The notes under the pieces were generated by a model. It did not search any database and was not told the origin of the DNA. It worked only from the letters and a program-made list of their open reading frames with translations. From NCBI RefSeq assembly GCF_900188435.1, contig NZ_FYFA01000002.1, positions 1,426,001 through 1,490,000 of the forward strand: a stretch of DNA of 64,000 bases, written 5' to 3'. Every line of letters starts with the position of its first letter. Position 1 is the stretch's first letter. This document shows, piece after piece, positions 26,010 to 36,207 of the stretch. The translations under genes and the position numbers were made by a program. This stretch comes from Marinobacter sp. es.048 (GTDB lineage Bacteria; Pseudomonadota; Gammaproteobacteria; Pseudomonadales; Oleiphilaceae).

Positions 26010-26408
26010 TTAATCCTCGTCTTCGTCTACCTCTTCCGCTTCGATATCCAGCGGACGACCAACCAGCTCAACGAATGCCATAGGGGCATTGTCGCCGGCA
26101 CGGAAGCCACACTTCAGGATACGAAGATATCCACCCGGACGCGCGCTGTAACGGGGACCAAGCTCGTCAAACAGCTTGGCAACCGCCGCATCGTCACGCA
26201 GGCGTGAGAACGCCAGACGACGATTCGCGACCGAATCATTCTTTGAGAGCGTGATCAAAGGCTCAGCTACCCGACGAAGCTCTTTGGCTTTCGGCAGCGT
26301 TGTTTTGATCAGCTCGTGTTCAACCAGTGACGCAGTCATGTTACGGAACATGGCCTTGCGATGCGCACTGGTCCTGCTGAACTTACGACCACTCTTACGA
26401 TGACGCAT
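26010..26408 (-). CDS. rplQ: 50S ribosomal protein L17
   Basis: L17 binds 23S rRNA on the large subunit. The protein is 132 residues, starting [20 protein letters not shown], with the central motif [21 protein letters not shown]. The acidic tail [10 protein letters not shown] is longer than in short-form L17 proteins. It is the last gene of the alpha operon, 33 bases after rpoA, with the bidirectional terminator 21 bases beyond. Confidence 0.98.
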   Translation of the reverse strand: MRHRKSGRKFSRTSAHRKAMFRNMTASLVEHELIKTTLPKAKELRRVAEPLITLSKNDSVANRRLAFSRLRDDAAVAKLFDELGPRYSARPGGYLRILKCGFRAGDNAPMAFVELVGRPLDIEAEEVDEDED

Positions 26409-26441
26409 TGCTCTGATTCCTTACCTTAAACTAATCGGCGA

Positions 26442-27446
26442 TTAACCGCCCAGAACCCGGTCGTCGCCACGAAGGCTAGCCGGCGGCCAGTTATCAAGAC
26501 GCATGCCCAGTGACAGACCACGGGACGCCAGAACGTCCTTGATCTCGGTCAGCGACTTTTTACCAAGGTTAGGCGTCTTCAACAGCTCAACTTCTGTGCG
26601 CTGGATAAGATCGCCGATGTAGTAAATGTTCTCAGCCTTCAAGCAGTTAGCTGAACGCACTGTCAATTCCAGATCATCAACCGGACGTAGCAGGATCGGA
26701 TCGATTTCTTCCTCTTCCTCAACGCGCTCGGGCTCTTTCTCATGATCGAAATCAACAAACACCGCCAGTTGCTGCTGGAGGATGGTCGCCGCCCGGCGAA
26801 TTGCTTCTTCCGGGTCGATGGTGCCATTGGTCTCCAGGTCAATAACCAGCTTGTCCAGGTCGGTCCGTTGCTCTACCCGTGCACTTTCCACGGCGTAAGC
26901 CACACGACGAACCGGGCTGAATGTGGCATCCAGCTGCAGGCGTCCGATGGCGCGAGTTTCGTCCTCGTCAAGACCACGCTGGTCTGCCGGCTCATAGCCG
27001 CGACCGCGGGCAACACGGAGACGCATGTTCACTTCACCATTCTCGCTAAGGTGACAGATCACGTGCTCCGGGTTGGCAATCTCGACGTCATGATCCAGCT
27101 TGATATCACCGGCTGTCACAACGCCCGGGCCTTTCTTGCTGAGCGTAAGCTCGGCATCGTCCCGACCGTTCATTTTTACGGCAACGCCCTTGAGATTCAG
27201 AAGAATCTCGATGACGTCTTCCTGGACACCCTCAATGGCGCTGTACTCGTGCAGGACACCGTCAATCTGCGCTTCAGTCACGGCGCAGCCCGGCATCGAA
27301 GACAAGAGAATCCGGCGCAGTGCACTGCCAAGGGTATGACCAAAGCCCCTTTCCAGAGGCTCAAGCGTAACCTTGGCACGTGTGGCGCTTGATTCCTTCA
27401 CGTCAATGGTACGAGGTGTCAATAACTCATGTACTGAACGCTGCAT
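26442..27446 (-). CDS. rpoA: DNA-directed RNA polymerase subunit alpha
   Basis: RNA polymerase assembly scaffold and promoter UP-element/activator contact, 334 residues. The N-terminal dimerisation domain carries [20 protein letters not shown] and [12 protein letters not shown]. An acidic linker ([16 protein letters not shown]) leads to the C-terminal domain, with the helix-hairpin-helix region [20 protein letters not shown]. It follows rpsD by 35 bases in the usual rpsM-rpsK-rpsD-rpoA-rplQ order. Confidence 0.99.
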   Translation of the reverse strand: MQRSVHELLTPRTIDVKESSATRAKVTLEPLERGFGHTLGSALRRILLSSMPGCAVTEAQIDGVLHEYSAIEGVQEDVIEILLNLKGVAVKMNGRDDAELTLSKKGPGVVTAGDIKLDHDVEIANPEHVICHLSENGEVNMRLRVARGRGYEPADQRGLDEDETRAIGRLQLDATFSPVRRVAYAVESARVEQRTDLDKLVIDLETNGTIDPEEAIRRAATILQQQLAVFVDFDHEKEPERVEEEEEIDPILLRPVDDLELTVRSANCLKAENIYYIGDLIQRTEVELLKTPNLGKKSLTEIKDVLASRGLSLGMRLDNWPPASLRGDDRVLGG

Positions 27447-27481
27447 AGACGCCCCTATCTGCTATCGTTGCTAACTGGGCT

Positions 27482-28102
27482 TTACTTGGAGTAAAGCTCG
27501 ACGATGAGGTTCTCGTTGATGTCGGCCGGCAGTTCAGTACGCTCAGGTACTGACTTGTAAACGCCGGACATCTTATTGGCGTCGACCTCTACCCAGCTCA
27601 CCGGTGCACGGCTTGCAGACAGATCCAGAGCGCCTTTAACACGCAGCTGGTTCTTCGCCTTTTCACGCACGCTCACAACATCACCCGGCCGGACCTGGTA
27701 GGACGGGATGTTCACCGTCTTGTCATTAACCAGAATCGCCTTGTGAGAGACGAGCTGACGGGCTTCTGCACGGGTAGAACCAAAGCCCATGCGGTATACA
27801 ACGTTATCGAGACGGCCCTCCAGCAGCTGCAGCAGGTTTTCACCGGTTGCACCTTTGCCTCGGGCGGCCTCTTTATAGTAGTTGCGGAACTGCTTCTCGA
27901 GAACGCCGTAGATACGACGAACTTTCTGTTTCTCACGAAGCTGTACGCCGTACTCGGACAGACGACCGCGACGCGCGCCGTGCATACCCGGCGGAGTCTC
28001 GATGTTGCACTTGGAATCGAGCGCGCGAACACCGCTCTTCAGAAAAAGATCTGTCCCTTCACGACGAGACAGCTTGCACTTCGGGCCTATATAACGAGCC
28101 AT
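27482..28102 (-). CDS. rpsD: 30S ribosomal protein S4
   Basis: Primary 16S rRNA binder needed for early small-subunit assembly. In E. coli it is also the translational repressor of the alpha operon, acting at the rpsM leader. The protein is 206 residues, the family length. It has the N-terminal [20 protein letters not shown] and the S4 RNA-binding domain [20 protein letters not shown]. It lies 18 bases after rpsK. Its target in this genome would be the 57-base leader before rpsM (inference). Confidence 0.99.
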   Translation of the reverse strand: MARYIGPKCKLSRREGTDLFLKSGVRALDSKCNIETPPGMHGARRGRLSEYGVQLREKQKVRRIYGVLEKQFRNYYKEAARGKGATGENLLQLLEGRLDNVVYRMGFGSTRAEARQLVSHKAILVNDKTVNIPSYQVRPGDVVSVREKAKNQLRVKGALDLSASRAPVSWVEVDANKMSGVYKSVPERTELPADINENLIVELYSK

Positions 28103-28120
28103 AATTCACTGTCTCCTGTG

Positions 28121-28510
28121 TTAGACGCGGCGCTTCTTGGGCGGACGACAGCCGTTGTGGGGAATCGGCGTCACATCTGTGATGTTGGTGATCTTGTAGC
28201 CACACGCATTCAGCGCGCGAACTGCAGATTCACGTCCGGGCCCAGGACCCTTAACCTCTACGTCCAGGTTTTTAAGGCCGTATTCAGCAGCCGCATTACC
28301 GGCTCTTTCAGCTGCTACCTGCGCAGCAAAAGGTGTACTCTTGCGTGACCCACGGAAACCGGAACCACCAGAAGTGGCCCAGGACAGGACGTTGCCCTGA
28401 CGGTCAGAAATGGTCACGATAGTGTTGTTGAAGGACGCGTGAATGTGCGCGACGCCATCAACAACCGTCTTTTTCACCTTTTTACGGGTACGTGTACCTG
28501 GCTTTGCCAT
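28121..28510 (-). CDS. rpsK: 30S ribosomal protein S11
   Basis: Platform protein of the small subunit, contacting the mRNA exit region. The protein is 129 residues. Diagnostic segments are [20 protein letters not shown], the Gly-rich [18 protein letters not shown] and the C-terminal [17 protein letters not shown]. It lies 13 bases downstream of rpsM in the alpha operon. Confidence 0.99.
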   Translation of the reverse strand: MAKPGTRTRKKVKKTVVDGVAHIHASFNNTIVTISDRQGNVLSWATSGGSGFRGSRKSTPFAAQVAAERAGNAAAEYGLKNLDVEVKGPGPGRESAVRALNACGYKITNITDVTPIPHNGCRPPKKRRV

Positions 28511-28523
28511 GTTTGCCTACCTG

Positions 28524-28880
28524 TTACTTACGAATAGGTTTGCGTGGACCTTTACGGGTGCGTGCGTTGGTCTTGGTGCGCTGGCCACGGACCGGAAGGC
28601 CATGACGATGACGCAGACCACGGTGGCATCCGAGATCCTTCAAACGCTTGATGTTCATCTGTACTTCACGACGCAGATCGCCTTCGACAGACACCTTGCC
28701 CACTTCAGTACGAAGTGCTTCAAGCTGCTCGTCGCTAAGGTCTTTGACCTTGACGTCCGGCTTGACGCCGGTTGCATCGCAAAGCTTCTGGGCTGTGGTC
28801 TTGCCAACACCAAAGATGTAGGTCAGCGAGACAACAGCATGTTTGTGATCGGGTATATTGACACCGGCTATACGTGCCAT
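28524..28880 (-). CDS. rpsM: 30S ribosomal protein S13
   Basis: Head protein of the small subunit, contacting P-site tRNA and L5 across the subunit bridge. The protein is 118 residues, starting [20 protein letters not shown] and ending in the basic [15 protein letters not shown]. The ATG at 28880 has GGAG 9 bases upstream and gives the family length; an upstream in-frame ATG at 28973 would add 31 unrelated residues and cover the promoter. First gene of the alpha operon, behind its own sigma-70 promoter. Confidence 0.98.
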   Translation of the reverse strand: MARIAGVNIPDHKHAVVSLTYIFGVGKTTAQKLCDATGVKPDVKVKDLSDEQLEALRTEVGKVSVEGDLRREVQMNIKRLKDLGCHRGLRHRHGLPVRGQRTKTNARTRKGPRKPIRK

Positions 28881-28942
28881 CCAAATTACTCCGCGTTCAA
28901 AGCTTTGCTGTGTGAATTTTCCGCCACTATAAAAGGGCGCGA

Positions 28943-28984
28943 AATAATAGCGCCTGACCCCTATCGGGGTCAAGCGCTATTATT
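28943..28984 (-). promoter_or_regulatory. Alpha operon promoter inside a long hairpin
   Basis: On the minus strand TTGACC (28968-28973), an 18-base spacer and TATTAT (28944-28949) form a near-consensus sigma-70 promoter. Predicted initiation is near 28937, leaving a leader of about 57 bases before rpsM. The same DNA is an 18-bp hairpin: AATAATAGCGC and TGACCCC pair with GGGGTCA and GCGCTATTATT around one mismatch and a 4-base loop. In transcripts reading through from secY/rpmJ it would fold and could attenuate. Because of the symmetry the + strand carries a mirrored CTGACC-18-TATTAT. Confidence 0.7.
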
Positions 28985-29022
28985 CGTACCCTCTACAATG
29001 TCAGTTCTTGATCCTGTAAGGA

Positions 29023-29136
29023 TCAGCCCTGGCGTTGCTTGTGACGAGGCTCCGAGCAAATGACCCGTACTGAGCCATTGCGACGAATTACTTTGCAGTT
29101 ACGGCAAATTTTCTTTACCGAAGCGCGTACTTTCAT
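29023..29136 (-). CDS. rpmJ: 50S ribosomal protein L36
   Basis: Smallest large-subunit protein, 37 residues, beginning [20 protein letters not shown] and ending EPRHKQRQG. Zinc ligands are Cys11, Cys14, Cys27 and His32, so this is the zinc-binding (C+) form. It lies 30 bases after secY and ends the spc operon, followed by the alpha-operon promoter hairpin. In bacteria with two L36 genes the zinc-free paralogue replaces this one under zinc starvation; none is in this window. Confidence 0.97.
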   Translation of the reverse strand: MKVRASVKKICRNCKVIRRNGSVRVICSEPRHKQRQG

Positions 29137-29166
29137 TGTCGACTCCAGTTTTCAAGGGGAACGGGA

Positions 29167-30489
29167 TTAACCGTTCCGACCATAGCCCTTGAGATTGGAC
29201 TTCTTCATCAGCGATTCATACTGATGAGACATCAGGTGCGACTGAACCTGCGCCATGAAATCCATCACCACGACTACAACAATCAGCAGAGAGGTACCGC
29301 CCAGATAGAACGGTACATTCCCAGCCACCATCAGGAACTGAGGGAACAGGGAAACTGCTGCAATGTACATTGCACCGAACAGCGTCAGACGGGTCAGAAC
29401 ACCATCTATATATTTGGCAGTCTGATCACCAGGACGAATGCCCGGAATAAACGCTCCAGAGCGCTTGAGGTTATCCGCAACTTCTTTCGGGTTGTACATC
29501 AGAGCTGTGTAGAAGAAGCAGAAGAAAACCACTGCTGCCGCAAACAGGATGATGTACAACGGCTGGCTTGGCGCCAGAGCCTGGGAGATATCGCTCAGCC
29601 ATTCCATGCCTTCGCCCTGACCAAACCACTGACCCAGCGAAGCCGGGAAGAGCAGGATGGAAGACGCAAAAATGGGCGGAATTACACCGGCCATATTCAC
29701 CTTCAGAGGGAGATGGCTGGACTGCTGGGCAAACACCCGACGCCCCTGTTGCCGCTTGGCATAGTTGATCGTCAAACGGCGCTGGCCGCGCTCCATGAAG
29801 ACCACAAAGCCGATCACGGCGACCGCAAGAACGCCAATCCCCAGAACCACCAGCAGGCTCATTTCACCATTTCGGGCCTGCTCGAGCGTCTGACCAATAG
29901 CGCCGGGCAACCCGGCAACGATACCAGCGAAGATCAGGAGGGAGATGCCGTTACCGACACCCCGCTCAGTGATCTGCTCGCCAAGCCACATCATGAATAC
30001 AGCGCCACTAACGAATGACACAACCGCCACGAAGTGGAAGCTGAAGCTGTCATTGAAGGTGACGCCCTGCGATGCCAAGCCGACAGAAATACCAAAACCC
30101 TGAACCAGGGCCAGGATAACCGTACCATACCGCGTGTACTGGCTGATCTTTCGACGGCCAGCTTCGCCTTCTTTCTTCAGCTGCTCAAGCTGCGGACTAA
30201 CCGCAGTCATGAGCTGCATGATGATAGAGGCCGAAATGTACGGCATGATACCGAGAGCGAAGATACTCATGCGCTCAAGCGCACCACCGGAAAACATGTT
30301 GAACATGCTCAGGATTGTGCCCTGGTTCTGTTCAAACAGTGCCGCCAGACGGTCGGGGTTGATACCCGGCACCGGAATGTGGGCACCGATCCGGTACACC
30401 AGCAATGCCAGGAAGACGAACCAGAGCCGCGATCGCAGCTCCGCCAGTCCTTTACCCGCGCCCGCAGGCAATGATGCGTTCTTGGCCAT
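29167..30489 (-). CDS. secY: Protein translocase subunit SecY
   Basis: Central channel of the Sec translocon, 440 residues with ten membrane helices. Features include the N-terminal [20 protein letters not shown], the plug/TM2 region [20 protein letters not shown] and the cytoplasmic loop [20 protein letters not shown]. It works with SecE, encoded at 55884 in this window. It sits between rplO and rpmJ in the usual spc operon order, 17 bases after rplO. Confidence 0.99.
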   Translation of the reverse strand: MAKNASLPAGAGKGLAELRSRLWFVFLALLVYRIGAHIPVPGINPDRLAALFEQNQGTILSMFNMFSGGALERMSIFALGIMPYISASIIMQLMTAVSPQLEQLKKEGEAGRRKISQYTRYGTVILALVQGFGISVGLASQGVTFNDSFSFHFVAVVSFVSGAVFMMWLGEQITERGVGNGISLLIFAGIVAGLPGAIGQTLEQARNGEMSLLVVLGIGVLAVAVIGFVVFMERGQRRLTINYAKRQQGRRVFAQQSSHLPLKVNMAGVIPPIFASSILLFPASLGQWFGQGEGMEWLSDISQALAPSQPLYIILFAAAVVFFCFFYTALMYNPKEVADNLKRSGAFIPGIRPGDQTAKYIDGVLTRLTLFGAMYIAAVSLFPQFLMVAGNVPFYLGGTSLLIVVVVVMDFMAQVQSHLMSHQYESLMKKSNLKGYGRNG

Positions 30490-30506
30490 TTAGTCCTCGA
30501 CTCGCC

Positions 30507-30941
30507 TTAGTCTTCGACTTTACCACCCGCGGCAGAAATTGCCTCGCGCGCGCCTTTGGTTACCCGAAGTCCCTTCACAGTTACCGCACGGCTCAGTTCG
30601 CCGGACATGATAACCTTGGCTTCACGAATTTCTCCGCGAATAATGTCTGCCTTTTTCAGGGCTTCCAGATCAACCACATCGCCCTCAACCTTCGCCAGTT
30701 CATTCAGGCGAATCTCAGCAACGTAACGCTGCTGACGGGACGTGAAGCCGAACTTGGGCAAACGACGAGCCAGCGGCTGCTGACCGCCCTCGAAACCGGG
30801 TGCTACGCTGCCACCGGAACGGGCCTTCAGACCCTTGTGACCGCGACCACCGGTTTTGCCGAGACCGCTACCGATACCACGACCAACGCGCCTTGCGGCC
30901 GGACGTGAACCGGGCTCTGGACTAAGTTCGTTCAGACGCAT
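30507..30941 (-). CDS. rplO: 50S ribosomal protein L15
   Basis: Late-assembly large-subunit protein, 144 residues. The start [13 protein letters not shown] leads into the Gly-rich [20 protein letters not shown], and [18 protein letters not shown] ends the protein. The ATG at 30941 is chosen because it gives the family N-terminus and follows the rpmD stop by one base; a start 33 bases earlier would overlap rpmD. Confidence 0.99.
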   Translation of the reverse strand: MRLNELSPEPGSRPAARRVGRGIGSGLGKTGGRGHKGLKARSGGSVAPGFEGGQQPLARRLPKFGFTSRQQRYVAEIRLNELAKVEGDVVDLEALKKADIIRGEIREAKVIMSGELSRAVTVKGLRVTKGAREAISAAGGKVED

Positions 30942-30942
30942 C

Positions 30943-31131
30943 TTAGTTCTCCTCAACCCGAACCAGGTAATCAACCCGGTTGATCATGCCGCGAATAGAA
31001 GGTGTATCTTCCACTTCCACGGTGTGACCGATTTTACGAAGACCCAGGCCCTTCACACACAACTTGTGCTTGGGCTGGCAGCCGATGGGGCTGCGGGTCA
31101 GAGTTACTTTGATCGTTTTTGCGTTCGCCAT
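30943..31131 (-). CDS. rpmD: 50S ribosomal protein L30
   Basis: Small large-subunit protein, 62 residues: [20 protein letters not shown] followed by [20 protein letters not shown]. The ATG at 31131 lies 4 bases after the rpsE stop; an earlier in-frame start would read into rpsE. One base separates it from rplO, so the two are probably coupled. Confidence 0.98.
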   Translation of the reverse strand: MANAKTIKVTLTRSPIGCQPKHKLCVKGLGLRKIGHTVEVEDTPSIRGMINRVDYLVRVEEN

Positions 31132-31135
31132 GACT

Positions 31136-31636
31136 TCAACCCAGAATCTCTTCCACGGTCTTACCGCGCTTGGCTGCAATATCTTCAGGCGCTTGAGTTG
31201 CCTGGAGACCCTTGATGGTGGAACGTACCACGTTCACCGGGTTGGTAGACCCGTAACACTTGGACAGTACGTTCTGAACACCTGCCACTTCCAGTACTGC
31301 ACGCATCGCACCGCCGGCGATGATACCAGTACCTTCGGACGCCGGCTGCATGTAGACCTTGGAGCCGCCATGCTGAGCCTTGACCGGGTATTGCAGGGTA
31401 GTACCGTCAAGCGGAACTTCTACCATGTTCTTGCGTGCAGCTTCCATGGCCTTCTGGATGGCGACCGGCACTTCACGCGCCTTACCACGACCGAAACCAA
31501 CGCGACCTTTACCATCACCCACTACAGTCAGTGCGGTGAAGGCGAAAATACGGCCACCTTTAACAACCTTGGCGACACGATTGACCTGAACCAGCTTTTC
31601 CTGGAGCTCAGGCGCCTTCTGTTCGTTAACGCTCAT
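31136..31636 (-). CDS. rpsE: 30S ribosomal protein S5
   Basis: Small-subunit protein important for decoding fidelity, 166 residues. It has the [19 protein letters not shown] double-stranded RNA-binding motif and [19 protein letters not shown]. The ATG at 31636 ([14 protein letters not shown]) has AGGTGGAG just upstream; a GTG 9 bases earlier lies inside that ribosome site. The loop that carries spectinomycin-resistance changes in E. coli appears unaltered. Confidence 0.98.
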   Translation of the reverse strand: MSVNEQKAPELQEKLVQVNRVAKVVKGGRIFAFTALTVVGDGKGRVGFGRGKAREVPVAIQKAMEAARKNMVEVPLDGTTLQYPVKAQHGGSKVYMQPASEGTGIIAGGAMRAVLEVAGVQNVLSKCYGSTNPVNVVRSTIKGLQATQAPEDIAAKRGKTVEEILG

Positions 31637-31648
31637 CTTCTCCACCTC

Positions 31649-31996
31649 TTAGAATTGCAAGCCAGCTTCACGGGCTGCGTCGGCCAGAGCCTGAATACGG
31701 CCGTGATAACGGTAACCGGAGCGGTCAAAAGCAACCTGCTCAACACCTGCTGCCTTGGCACGCTCAGCGATCAGCTGACCGACCTTTTTGGCAGCGTCCA
31801 CGTTACCGGTTGCACCCTGGCGCAGTTCCTTATCCAACGTGGAGGCAGAAGCCAGCACCTTGCTGCCGTCTGCAGTCGTGACCTGGGCGTACATGTGACG
31901 CGGTGTGCGGTGAACGCACAGGCGATTGGTACCCAGTTCACGGATCTTCATGCGCACTTTGCGTGCGCGACGCAATCTTTCGTTATTCGCGCTCAT
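31649..31996 (-). CDS. rplR: 50S ribosomal protein L18
   Basis: 5S rRNA-binding protein of the central protuberance, 115 residues, acting with L5 and L25. It has RNA-binding [20 protein letters not shown], then [11 protein letters not shown] and the C-terminal [20 protein letters not shown]. It lies 9 bases after rplF and 12 before rpsE. Confidence 0.99.
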   Translation of the reverse strand: MSANNERLRRARKVRMKIRELGTNRLCVHRTPRHMYAQVTTADGSKVLASASTLDKELRQGATGNVDAAKKVGQLIAERAKAAGVEQVAFDRSGYRYHGRIQALADAAREAGLQF

Positions 31997-32005
31997 AGTC
32001 CCGCC

Positions 32006-32539
32006 TTATTTCTTCTTGGCTTCTTTGCGTCTGACCTGCTCATCCGCATAACGAACACCCTTGCCCTTATAAGGCTCGGGCGGACGGAACGCGCGGACTT
32101 CCGCAGCGACCTGGCCAACCTGTTGCTTGTCGATACCGCGAATCACAACTTCCGTATTGGACGGAGTTTCTGCGGTAATCCCCTCGGGCAGCTCATACTC
32201 TACCGGGTGTGAAAAACCCAGTGTCAGATTGAGCTTCTTACCTTGCGCCTGGGCACGGTAACCTACGCCCGTCAGCTGGAGTTTGCGTTCCCAGCCTGTG
32301 GAAACACCGGTCACCATATTGTTGACCAGTGCACGAGTAGTACCAGCAAGAGCGCGGGACTTGGTAGCACCATCGCGGGCCGCAAAGCGCAGAACATTCT
32401 CTTCCTGCTTTACTTCAACCGCCTGGTGAATGGTGATTTGAAGCGCTCCCTTGGAACCCTTCACACTAATTTCCTGTCCGTTCAGCTTAACCTCAACACC
32501 GGAAGGCAGCACGACAGGATTATTGGCAACCCTGGACAT
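32006..32539 (-). CDS. rplF: 50S ribosomal protein L6
   Basis: Large-subunit protein near the GTPase centre, 177 residues, with the duplicated L6 fold. Diagnostic segments are [39 protein letters not shown] and the C-terminal signature [20 protein letters not shown]. It starts 9 bases after rpsH. Confidence 0.99.
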   Translation of the reverse strand: MSRVANNPVVLPSGVEVKLNGQEISVKGSKGALQITIHQAVEVKQEENVLRFAARDGATKSRALAGTTRALVNNMVTGVSTGWERKLQLTGVGYRAQAQGKKLNLTLGFSHPVEYELPEGITAETPSNTEVVIRGIDKQQVGQVAAEVRAFRPPEPYKGKGVRYADEQVRRKEAKKK

Positions 32540-32548
32540 GTGTATCTC

Positions 32549-32941
32549 CTAGAATACGGTGCAGATGACTTCGCCACCCACGCCAGCAGCTCGTGCGGCG
32601 CGGTCCGTCATAACGCCCTTGGACGTTGAGACAATCGCGACTCCCAGACCACCGGATACTTTCGGCAGTTCCCCAGCGCCGTTGTACTGGCGCAGACTCG
32701 GACGGCTGACCCGTTTGATCTCTTCAATAACCGGCTTGCCGCCGAAGTATTTCAGAGTGATCGTCAGCTCGGGCTTCGCGTCGGCTGAAACGGAGAAATC
32801 GTCGACGTAACCTTCGTCCTTCAGGACCTGGGCTACGGAGATCTTCATCTTTGAAGACGGCATCGTAACGTCTGCTTTCGACGCCATCTGTGCATTACGG
32901 ATACGAGTAAACATATCCGCAAGCGTGTCTTGCATACTCAT
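32549..32941 (-). CDS. rpsH: 30S ribosomal protein S8
   Basis: Primary 16S rRNA binder and, in E. coli, translational repressor of the spc operon. The protein is 130 residues, starting [20 protein letters not shown], with the C-terminal RVYAK-type region replaced here by [16 protein letters not shown] and [22 protein letters not shown]. The ATG at 32941 is chosen by similarity to other S8 starts; an upstream frame from 32998 has no family support. The 88-base gap before it is the longest in the spc operon and holds a UUCG-capped hairpin. Confidence 0.98.
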   Translation of the reverse strand: MSMQDTLADMFTRIRNAQMASKADVTMPSSKMKISVAQVLKDEGYVDDFSVSADAKPELTITLKYFGGKPVIEEIKRVSRPSLRQYNGAGELPKVSGGLGVAIVSTSKGVMTDRAARAAGVGGEVICTVF

Positions 32942-32999
32942 TGGTATGAGGCTCCTGATCTTTTTAGTTGTGCAGCGGCTTGCCGCACCGCTTACCAAC

Positions 33000-33026
33000 A
33001 GGCACCCGACCGAAGTCAGGGTGCCT
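33000..33026 (-). other. UUCG-capped stem-loop between rpsN and rpsH
   Basis: In the minus-strand RNA AGGCACCC pairs with GGGTGCCT, with an upper GAC/GTC stem closing a C(UUCG)G tetraloop and one bulged U. It begins 4 bases after the rpsN stop. No T run follows, so it is more likely an mRNA-stability or translational element than a terminator. Confidence 0.6.
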
Positions 33027-33029
33027 ATC

Positions 33030-33335
33030 TTACCAGCTTGCCTTGGTCAGGCCCGGAACGTCACCGCGCATGCCGTATTCACGGAGTTTGATCCGTGACA
33101 GCTCAAACTTGCGCAGAACGCCGTGGGGACGACCAGTCACCTGGCAACGATTACGAAGACGCGAAGGAGAAGCATCGCGAGGAAGCTGCTGAAGCTTCAT
33201 CTGTGCGTCCCAACGGTCATCATCGCTGGTATTCGGGTTCTTGATAATCGCCTTGAGCTCGGCGCGCTTCGCTGCGAACTTCGCAACGGTCTTTTCGCGC
33301 TTGAGCTCACGGTTTTTCATGGAAACCTTAGCCAT
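33030..33335 (-). CDS. rpsN: 30S ribosomal protein S14
   Basis: Small-subunit head protein, 101 residues. This is the long zinc-independent (C-) form: the [20 protein letters not shown] region has no CxxC pairs. It lies 12 bases after rplE in the spc operon. Confidence 0.99.
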   Translation of the reverse strand: MAKVSMKNRELKREKTVAKFAAKRAELKAIIKNPNTSDDDRWDAQMKLQQLPRDASPSRLRNRCQVTGRPHGVLRKFELSRIKLREYGMRGDVPGLTKASW

Positions 33336-33347
33336 TACACTCGTTCC

Positions 33348-33887
33348 TTATTTCTTGAACGGAAAGCCAAAGGCTTTCAACAGTTCGCGACCTTCATCGT
33401 CGGTACCGGCAGTGGTGGTAATGGTGATATCCAGACCACGGATCTTGTCGACTTTGTCGTACTCGATCTCGGGGAAAATGATCTGCTCACGCACACCCAT
33501 GCTGTAGTTACCGCGACCGTCGAACGACTTGGGATTCAGACCGCGGAAGTCACGAATGCGGGGAACCGCAATGTGAACCAGGCGATCAAAGAAGTCCCAC
33601 ATACGCTCACCGCGCAGGGTAACCTTACAACCGATAGGCCAACCTTCACGGATCTTGAAACCCGCGACGGATTTACGAGCCTTGGTAACAACCGCCTTCT
33701 GACCTGCCAGGCGCTCGAGATCCGCCACAGCATTCTCAATCAGCTTCTTGTCACCAACCGCTTCGCCGACACCCATGTTAAGGGTGATCTTTTCGATACG
33801 CGGCACCTGCATGATGTTCGTGTAGCTGAACTCTTTCTGCAGGGCGGGTACCACTTCCTTACTGTACTGCTCTTTCATGTTAAGCAT
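33348..33887 (-). CDS. rplE: 50S ribosomal protein L5
   Basis: 5S rRNA-binding protein and intersubunit bridge partner of S13, 179 residues from the ATG at 33887. Diagnostic segments are [40 protein letters not shown] and [20 protein letters not shown]. The ATG has GGTGG 5-9 bases upstream and gives the family length; a GTG 12 bases earlier is less likely. In E. coli S8 represses the spc operon at this start; no matching hairpin was worked out here. Confidence 0.97.
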   Translation of the reverse strand: MLNMKEQYSKEVVPALQKEFSYTNIMQVPRIEKITLNMGVGEAVGDKKLIENAVADLERLAGQKAVVTKARKSVAGFKIREGWPIGCKVTLRGERMWDFFDRLVHIAVPRIRDFRGLNPKSFDGRGNYSMGVREQIIFPEIEYDKVDKIRGLDITITTTAGTDDEGRELLKAFGFPFKK

Positions 33888-33902
33888 CGTAACCACCACC
33901 GC

Positions 33903-34223
33903 TTACTGGTTATCGACAGCTTCATTCGTGGACTTGAAGATCCGCACTTTCGCGCCGTCTTCCTTGATCTGGAAGCCTACACGATCGGCTTTGCCGGTCT
34001 GCGGATTAAAAATAGCCACGTTGGAAGCCTGGATAGGTGCTTCTTTTTCGACGATGCCACCTGGGGAGCCCAGCATCGGGTTCGGCTTGGTGTGCTTCTT
34101 GATCATATTGATCCCTGAAATCACCATGCGGCCATCGTCCTGAACCTTCAGGACTTTACCACGTTTGCCTTTATCTTTCCCCGTGGTGACGATTACTTCG
34201 TCATCTCGTTTGATCTTTTTCAT
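33903..34223 (-). CDS. rplX: 50S ribosomal protein L24
   Basis: Assembly-initiating large-subunit protein, 106 residues. The KOW motif is visible in the N-terminal part ([20 protein letters not shown]), followed by the conserved [20 protein letters not shown]. It lies between rplN and rplE with short gaps. Confidence 0.99.
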   Translation of the reverse strand: MKKIKRDDEVIVTTGKDKGKRGKVLKVQDDGRMVISGINMIKKHTKPNPMLGSPGGIVEKEAPIQASNVAIFNPQTGKADRVGFQIKEDGAKVRIFKSTNEAVDNQ

Positions 34224-34240
34224 AACCGGCCTCTGGTCCT

Positions 34241-34609
34241 TTAAAGTACTTCGGGTGCCAGTGAGATAATTTTCATGAACTTCTCATTACGCAGTTCACG
34301 GGTAACCGGTCCGAAGATACGGGTACCAATAGGAGCGTCCTGATTGTTCAGAAGTACTGCCGCATTTCCGTCGAAACGGATCAGCGAACCGTCGGGACGG
34401 CGAACACCCTTGCGGGTGCGTACCACGACCGCTTTCAGGACCTGGCCTTTCTTCACTTTACCGCGGGGGATGGCTTCCTTGACGGTCACCTTGATGATAT
34501 CCCCTACGCTGGCATAACGCCGATGTGAACCGCCCAGGACCTTGATGCACATCACCTGACGCGCACCGCTGTTATCCGCGACTTCAAGCATTGTTTGAGT
34601 CTGAATCAT
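34241..34609 (-). CDS. rplN: 50S ribosomal protein L14
   Basis: Large-subunit protein contacting 16S rRNA at a subunit bridge, 122 residues, starting [20 protein letters not shown]. It has the family signature [19 protein letters not shown] and C-terminal [12 protein letters not shown]. First gene of the classical spc operon; no separate promoter was recognised in the 18-base gap to rpsQ. Confidence 0.99.
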   Translation of the reverse strand: MIQTQTMLEVADNSGARQVMCIKVLGGSHRRYASVGDIIKVTVKEAIPRGKVKKGQVLKAVVVRTRKGVRRPDGSLIRFDGNAAVLLNNQDAPIGTRIFGPVTRELRNEKFMKIISLAPEVL

Positions 34610-34627
34610 GGTTGTTCTCCGGGCGAA

Positions 34628-34894
34628 TTACACCTTGGATGCACGTTCAGTGACTTCCACCAGGGCCCAGCTCTTGGTCTTGGAGACCGGACGGGTTTCC
34701 TGAATGGTCACAGTGTCACCGATCTTGCACTGATTGCTCTCATCGTGAGCGTGGATCTTGGTTGAACGCTTCATGTACTTACCGTACAGCGGGTGTTTCA
34801 CCTGACGCTCGACCAATACCACGATGGATTTCTCCATCTTGTTGCTCACGACCTTGCCGCTCAGAGTTCTGGCAGTTTGGGTAGCTTCGGTCAT
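34628..34894 (-). CDS. rpsQ: 30S ribosomal protein S17
   Basis: 16S rRNA-binding OB-fold protein, 88 residues: [40 protein letters not shown] and the signature [19 protein letters not shown]. It starts one base after the rpmC stop and closes the S10 operon. Confidence 0.99.
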   Translation of the reverse strand: MTEATQTARTLSGKVVSNKMEKSIVVLVERQVKHPLYGKYMKRSTKIHAHDESNQCKIGDTVTIQETRPVSKTKSWALVEVTERASKV

Positions 34895-34895
34895 G

Positions 34896-35087
34896 TCACT
34901 GTCCTGCCTTTTCGTTCAATACTGTTTTCACGCGAGCAATGTCGCGCTTCACCTTGCCGAGAAGGTGAGACTGATTCAGCTGACCTGTCGCCTTACGCAT
35001 GCGCAGGTTGAACTGCTCCTTCAGGAGGTCGATCAGCTCTTTGTTCAGCTCCTCGACTGACTTTTCACGCAGCTCTGTTGCTTTCAT
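34896..35087 (-). CDS. rpmC: 50S ribosomal protein L29
   Basis: Protein near the peptide exit tunnel and part of the trigger factor/SRP docking site, 63 residues. It starts [18 protein letters not shown] and continues with [20 protein letters not shown]. The ATG at 35087 overlaps the rplP stop (TGATG); a GTG one codon earlier is an alternative. The length matches E. coli L29. Confidence 0.97.
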
Positions 35088-35500
35088 CACATCACCGTCC
35101 TCGTTACAAAGGTGGTCTGCACCGGCAGTTTGGCCGCAGCGAGAGTGAAGGCATCGCGTGCTACGTCTTCAGCAACACCTTCCATCTCGTAGAGCATACG
35201 GCCTGGCTGGATTTCAGCCACCCAATACTCGACAGAACCTTTACCTTTACCCATTCGAACCTCAAGCGGCTTACTGGAGATCGGCTTGTCCGGGAAAATC
35301 CGGATCCAGATCTTTCCACCCCGCTTGATGCGGCGCGTCATGGTACGACGTGCCGCCTCAATCTGGCGGGCAGTTATACGCCCTCGACTGGTCGCTTTCA
35401 ATCCGTATTCACCGAAGCTCACCTTGTTGGCGCGGTGAGCAAGACCGGTGTTACGGCCTTTCATTACCTTGCGAAATTTGGTGCGTTTTGGTTGCAGCAT
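35087..35500 (-). CDS. rplP: 50S ribosomal protein L16
   Basis: Late-assembly protein near the A-site and peptidyl-transferase centre, 137 residues. Diagnostic segments are [18 protein letters not shown], the signature [20 protein letters not shown] and [20 protein letters not shown]. It lies 12 bases after rpsC. Confidence 0.99.
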
Positions 35501-35512
35501 AAGAGTGCCCCT

Positions 35513-36196
35513 TTACTTAGAACCTTTCTTCCCAGAGGCTTTCTTGTCAGCACGGACCTGCTCCATACCACCAAGAATCTCACCTTTGAAGATCCATACC
35601 TTGACGCCGATTACGCCATAAGTGGTATGCGCTTCATAGGTTGCGTAATCAATATCTGCACGCAGTGTGTGCAGAGGTACACGACCTTCGCGATACCACT
35701 CGGAACGCGCGATTTCAGCCCCCCCGAGACGACCGCCAACCTGGATCTTGATACCCTTGGCACCCTGGCGCATGGCGTTCTGAACCGCGCGCTTCATAGC
35801 GCGACGGAACATCACACGACGCTCCAGCTGGCCGGCAACGTTTTGCGCTACCAGGCGGGCATCGAGGTCCGGCTTGCGGACTTCTTCGATGTTGATGTGC
35901 ACAGGCACACCCATCATGTCGCTTACTTCGCGACGCAGACGATCAACATCTTCACCCTTCTTGCCGATAACAATACCGGGACGGGCAGTATGGATCGTGA
36001 TACGGGCGTTCTGAGCAGGGCGCTCGATCACAATCTTGCTGACAGACGCCTTAACCAGACGCTTGTCCAGGAACTCACGGACCTGAATATCATTCAGCAG
36101 GTTGCTGGAGTATTCCTTTTTGTCGGCATACCAGACTGAGTTGTGCTCTTTGATCACACCCAGGCGAATGCCGGTTGGATTTACTTTATGACCCAT
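35513..36196 (-). CDS. rpsC: 30S ribosomal protein S3
   Basis: Small-subunit protein at the mRNA entry channel, with helicase-like function in the ribosome, 227 residues. The KH domain lies near residues 40-110 ([20 protein letters not shown]). The C-terminal S3 domain includes [21 protein letters not shown] Lys/Gly/Ser-rich tail ends the protein. Confidence 0.99.
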   Translation of the reverse strand: MGHKVNPTGIRLGVIKEHNSVWYADKKEYSSNLLNDIQVREFLDKRLVKASVSKIVIERPAQNARITIHTARPGIVIGKKGEDVDRLRREVSDMMGVPVHINIEEVRKPDLDARLVAQNVAGQLERRVMFRRAMKRAVQNAMRQGAKGIKIQVGGRLGGAEIARSEWYREGRVPLHTLRADIDYATYEAHTTYGVIGVKVWIFKGEILGGMEQVRADKKASGKKGSK

Positions 36197-36207
36197 CTGA
36201 GCATCTC

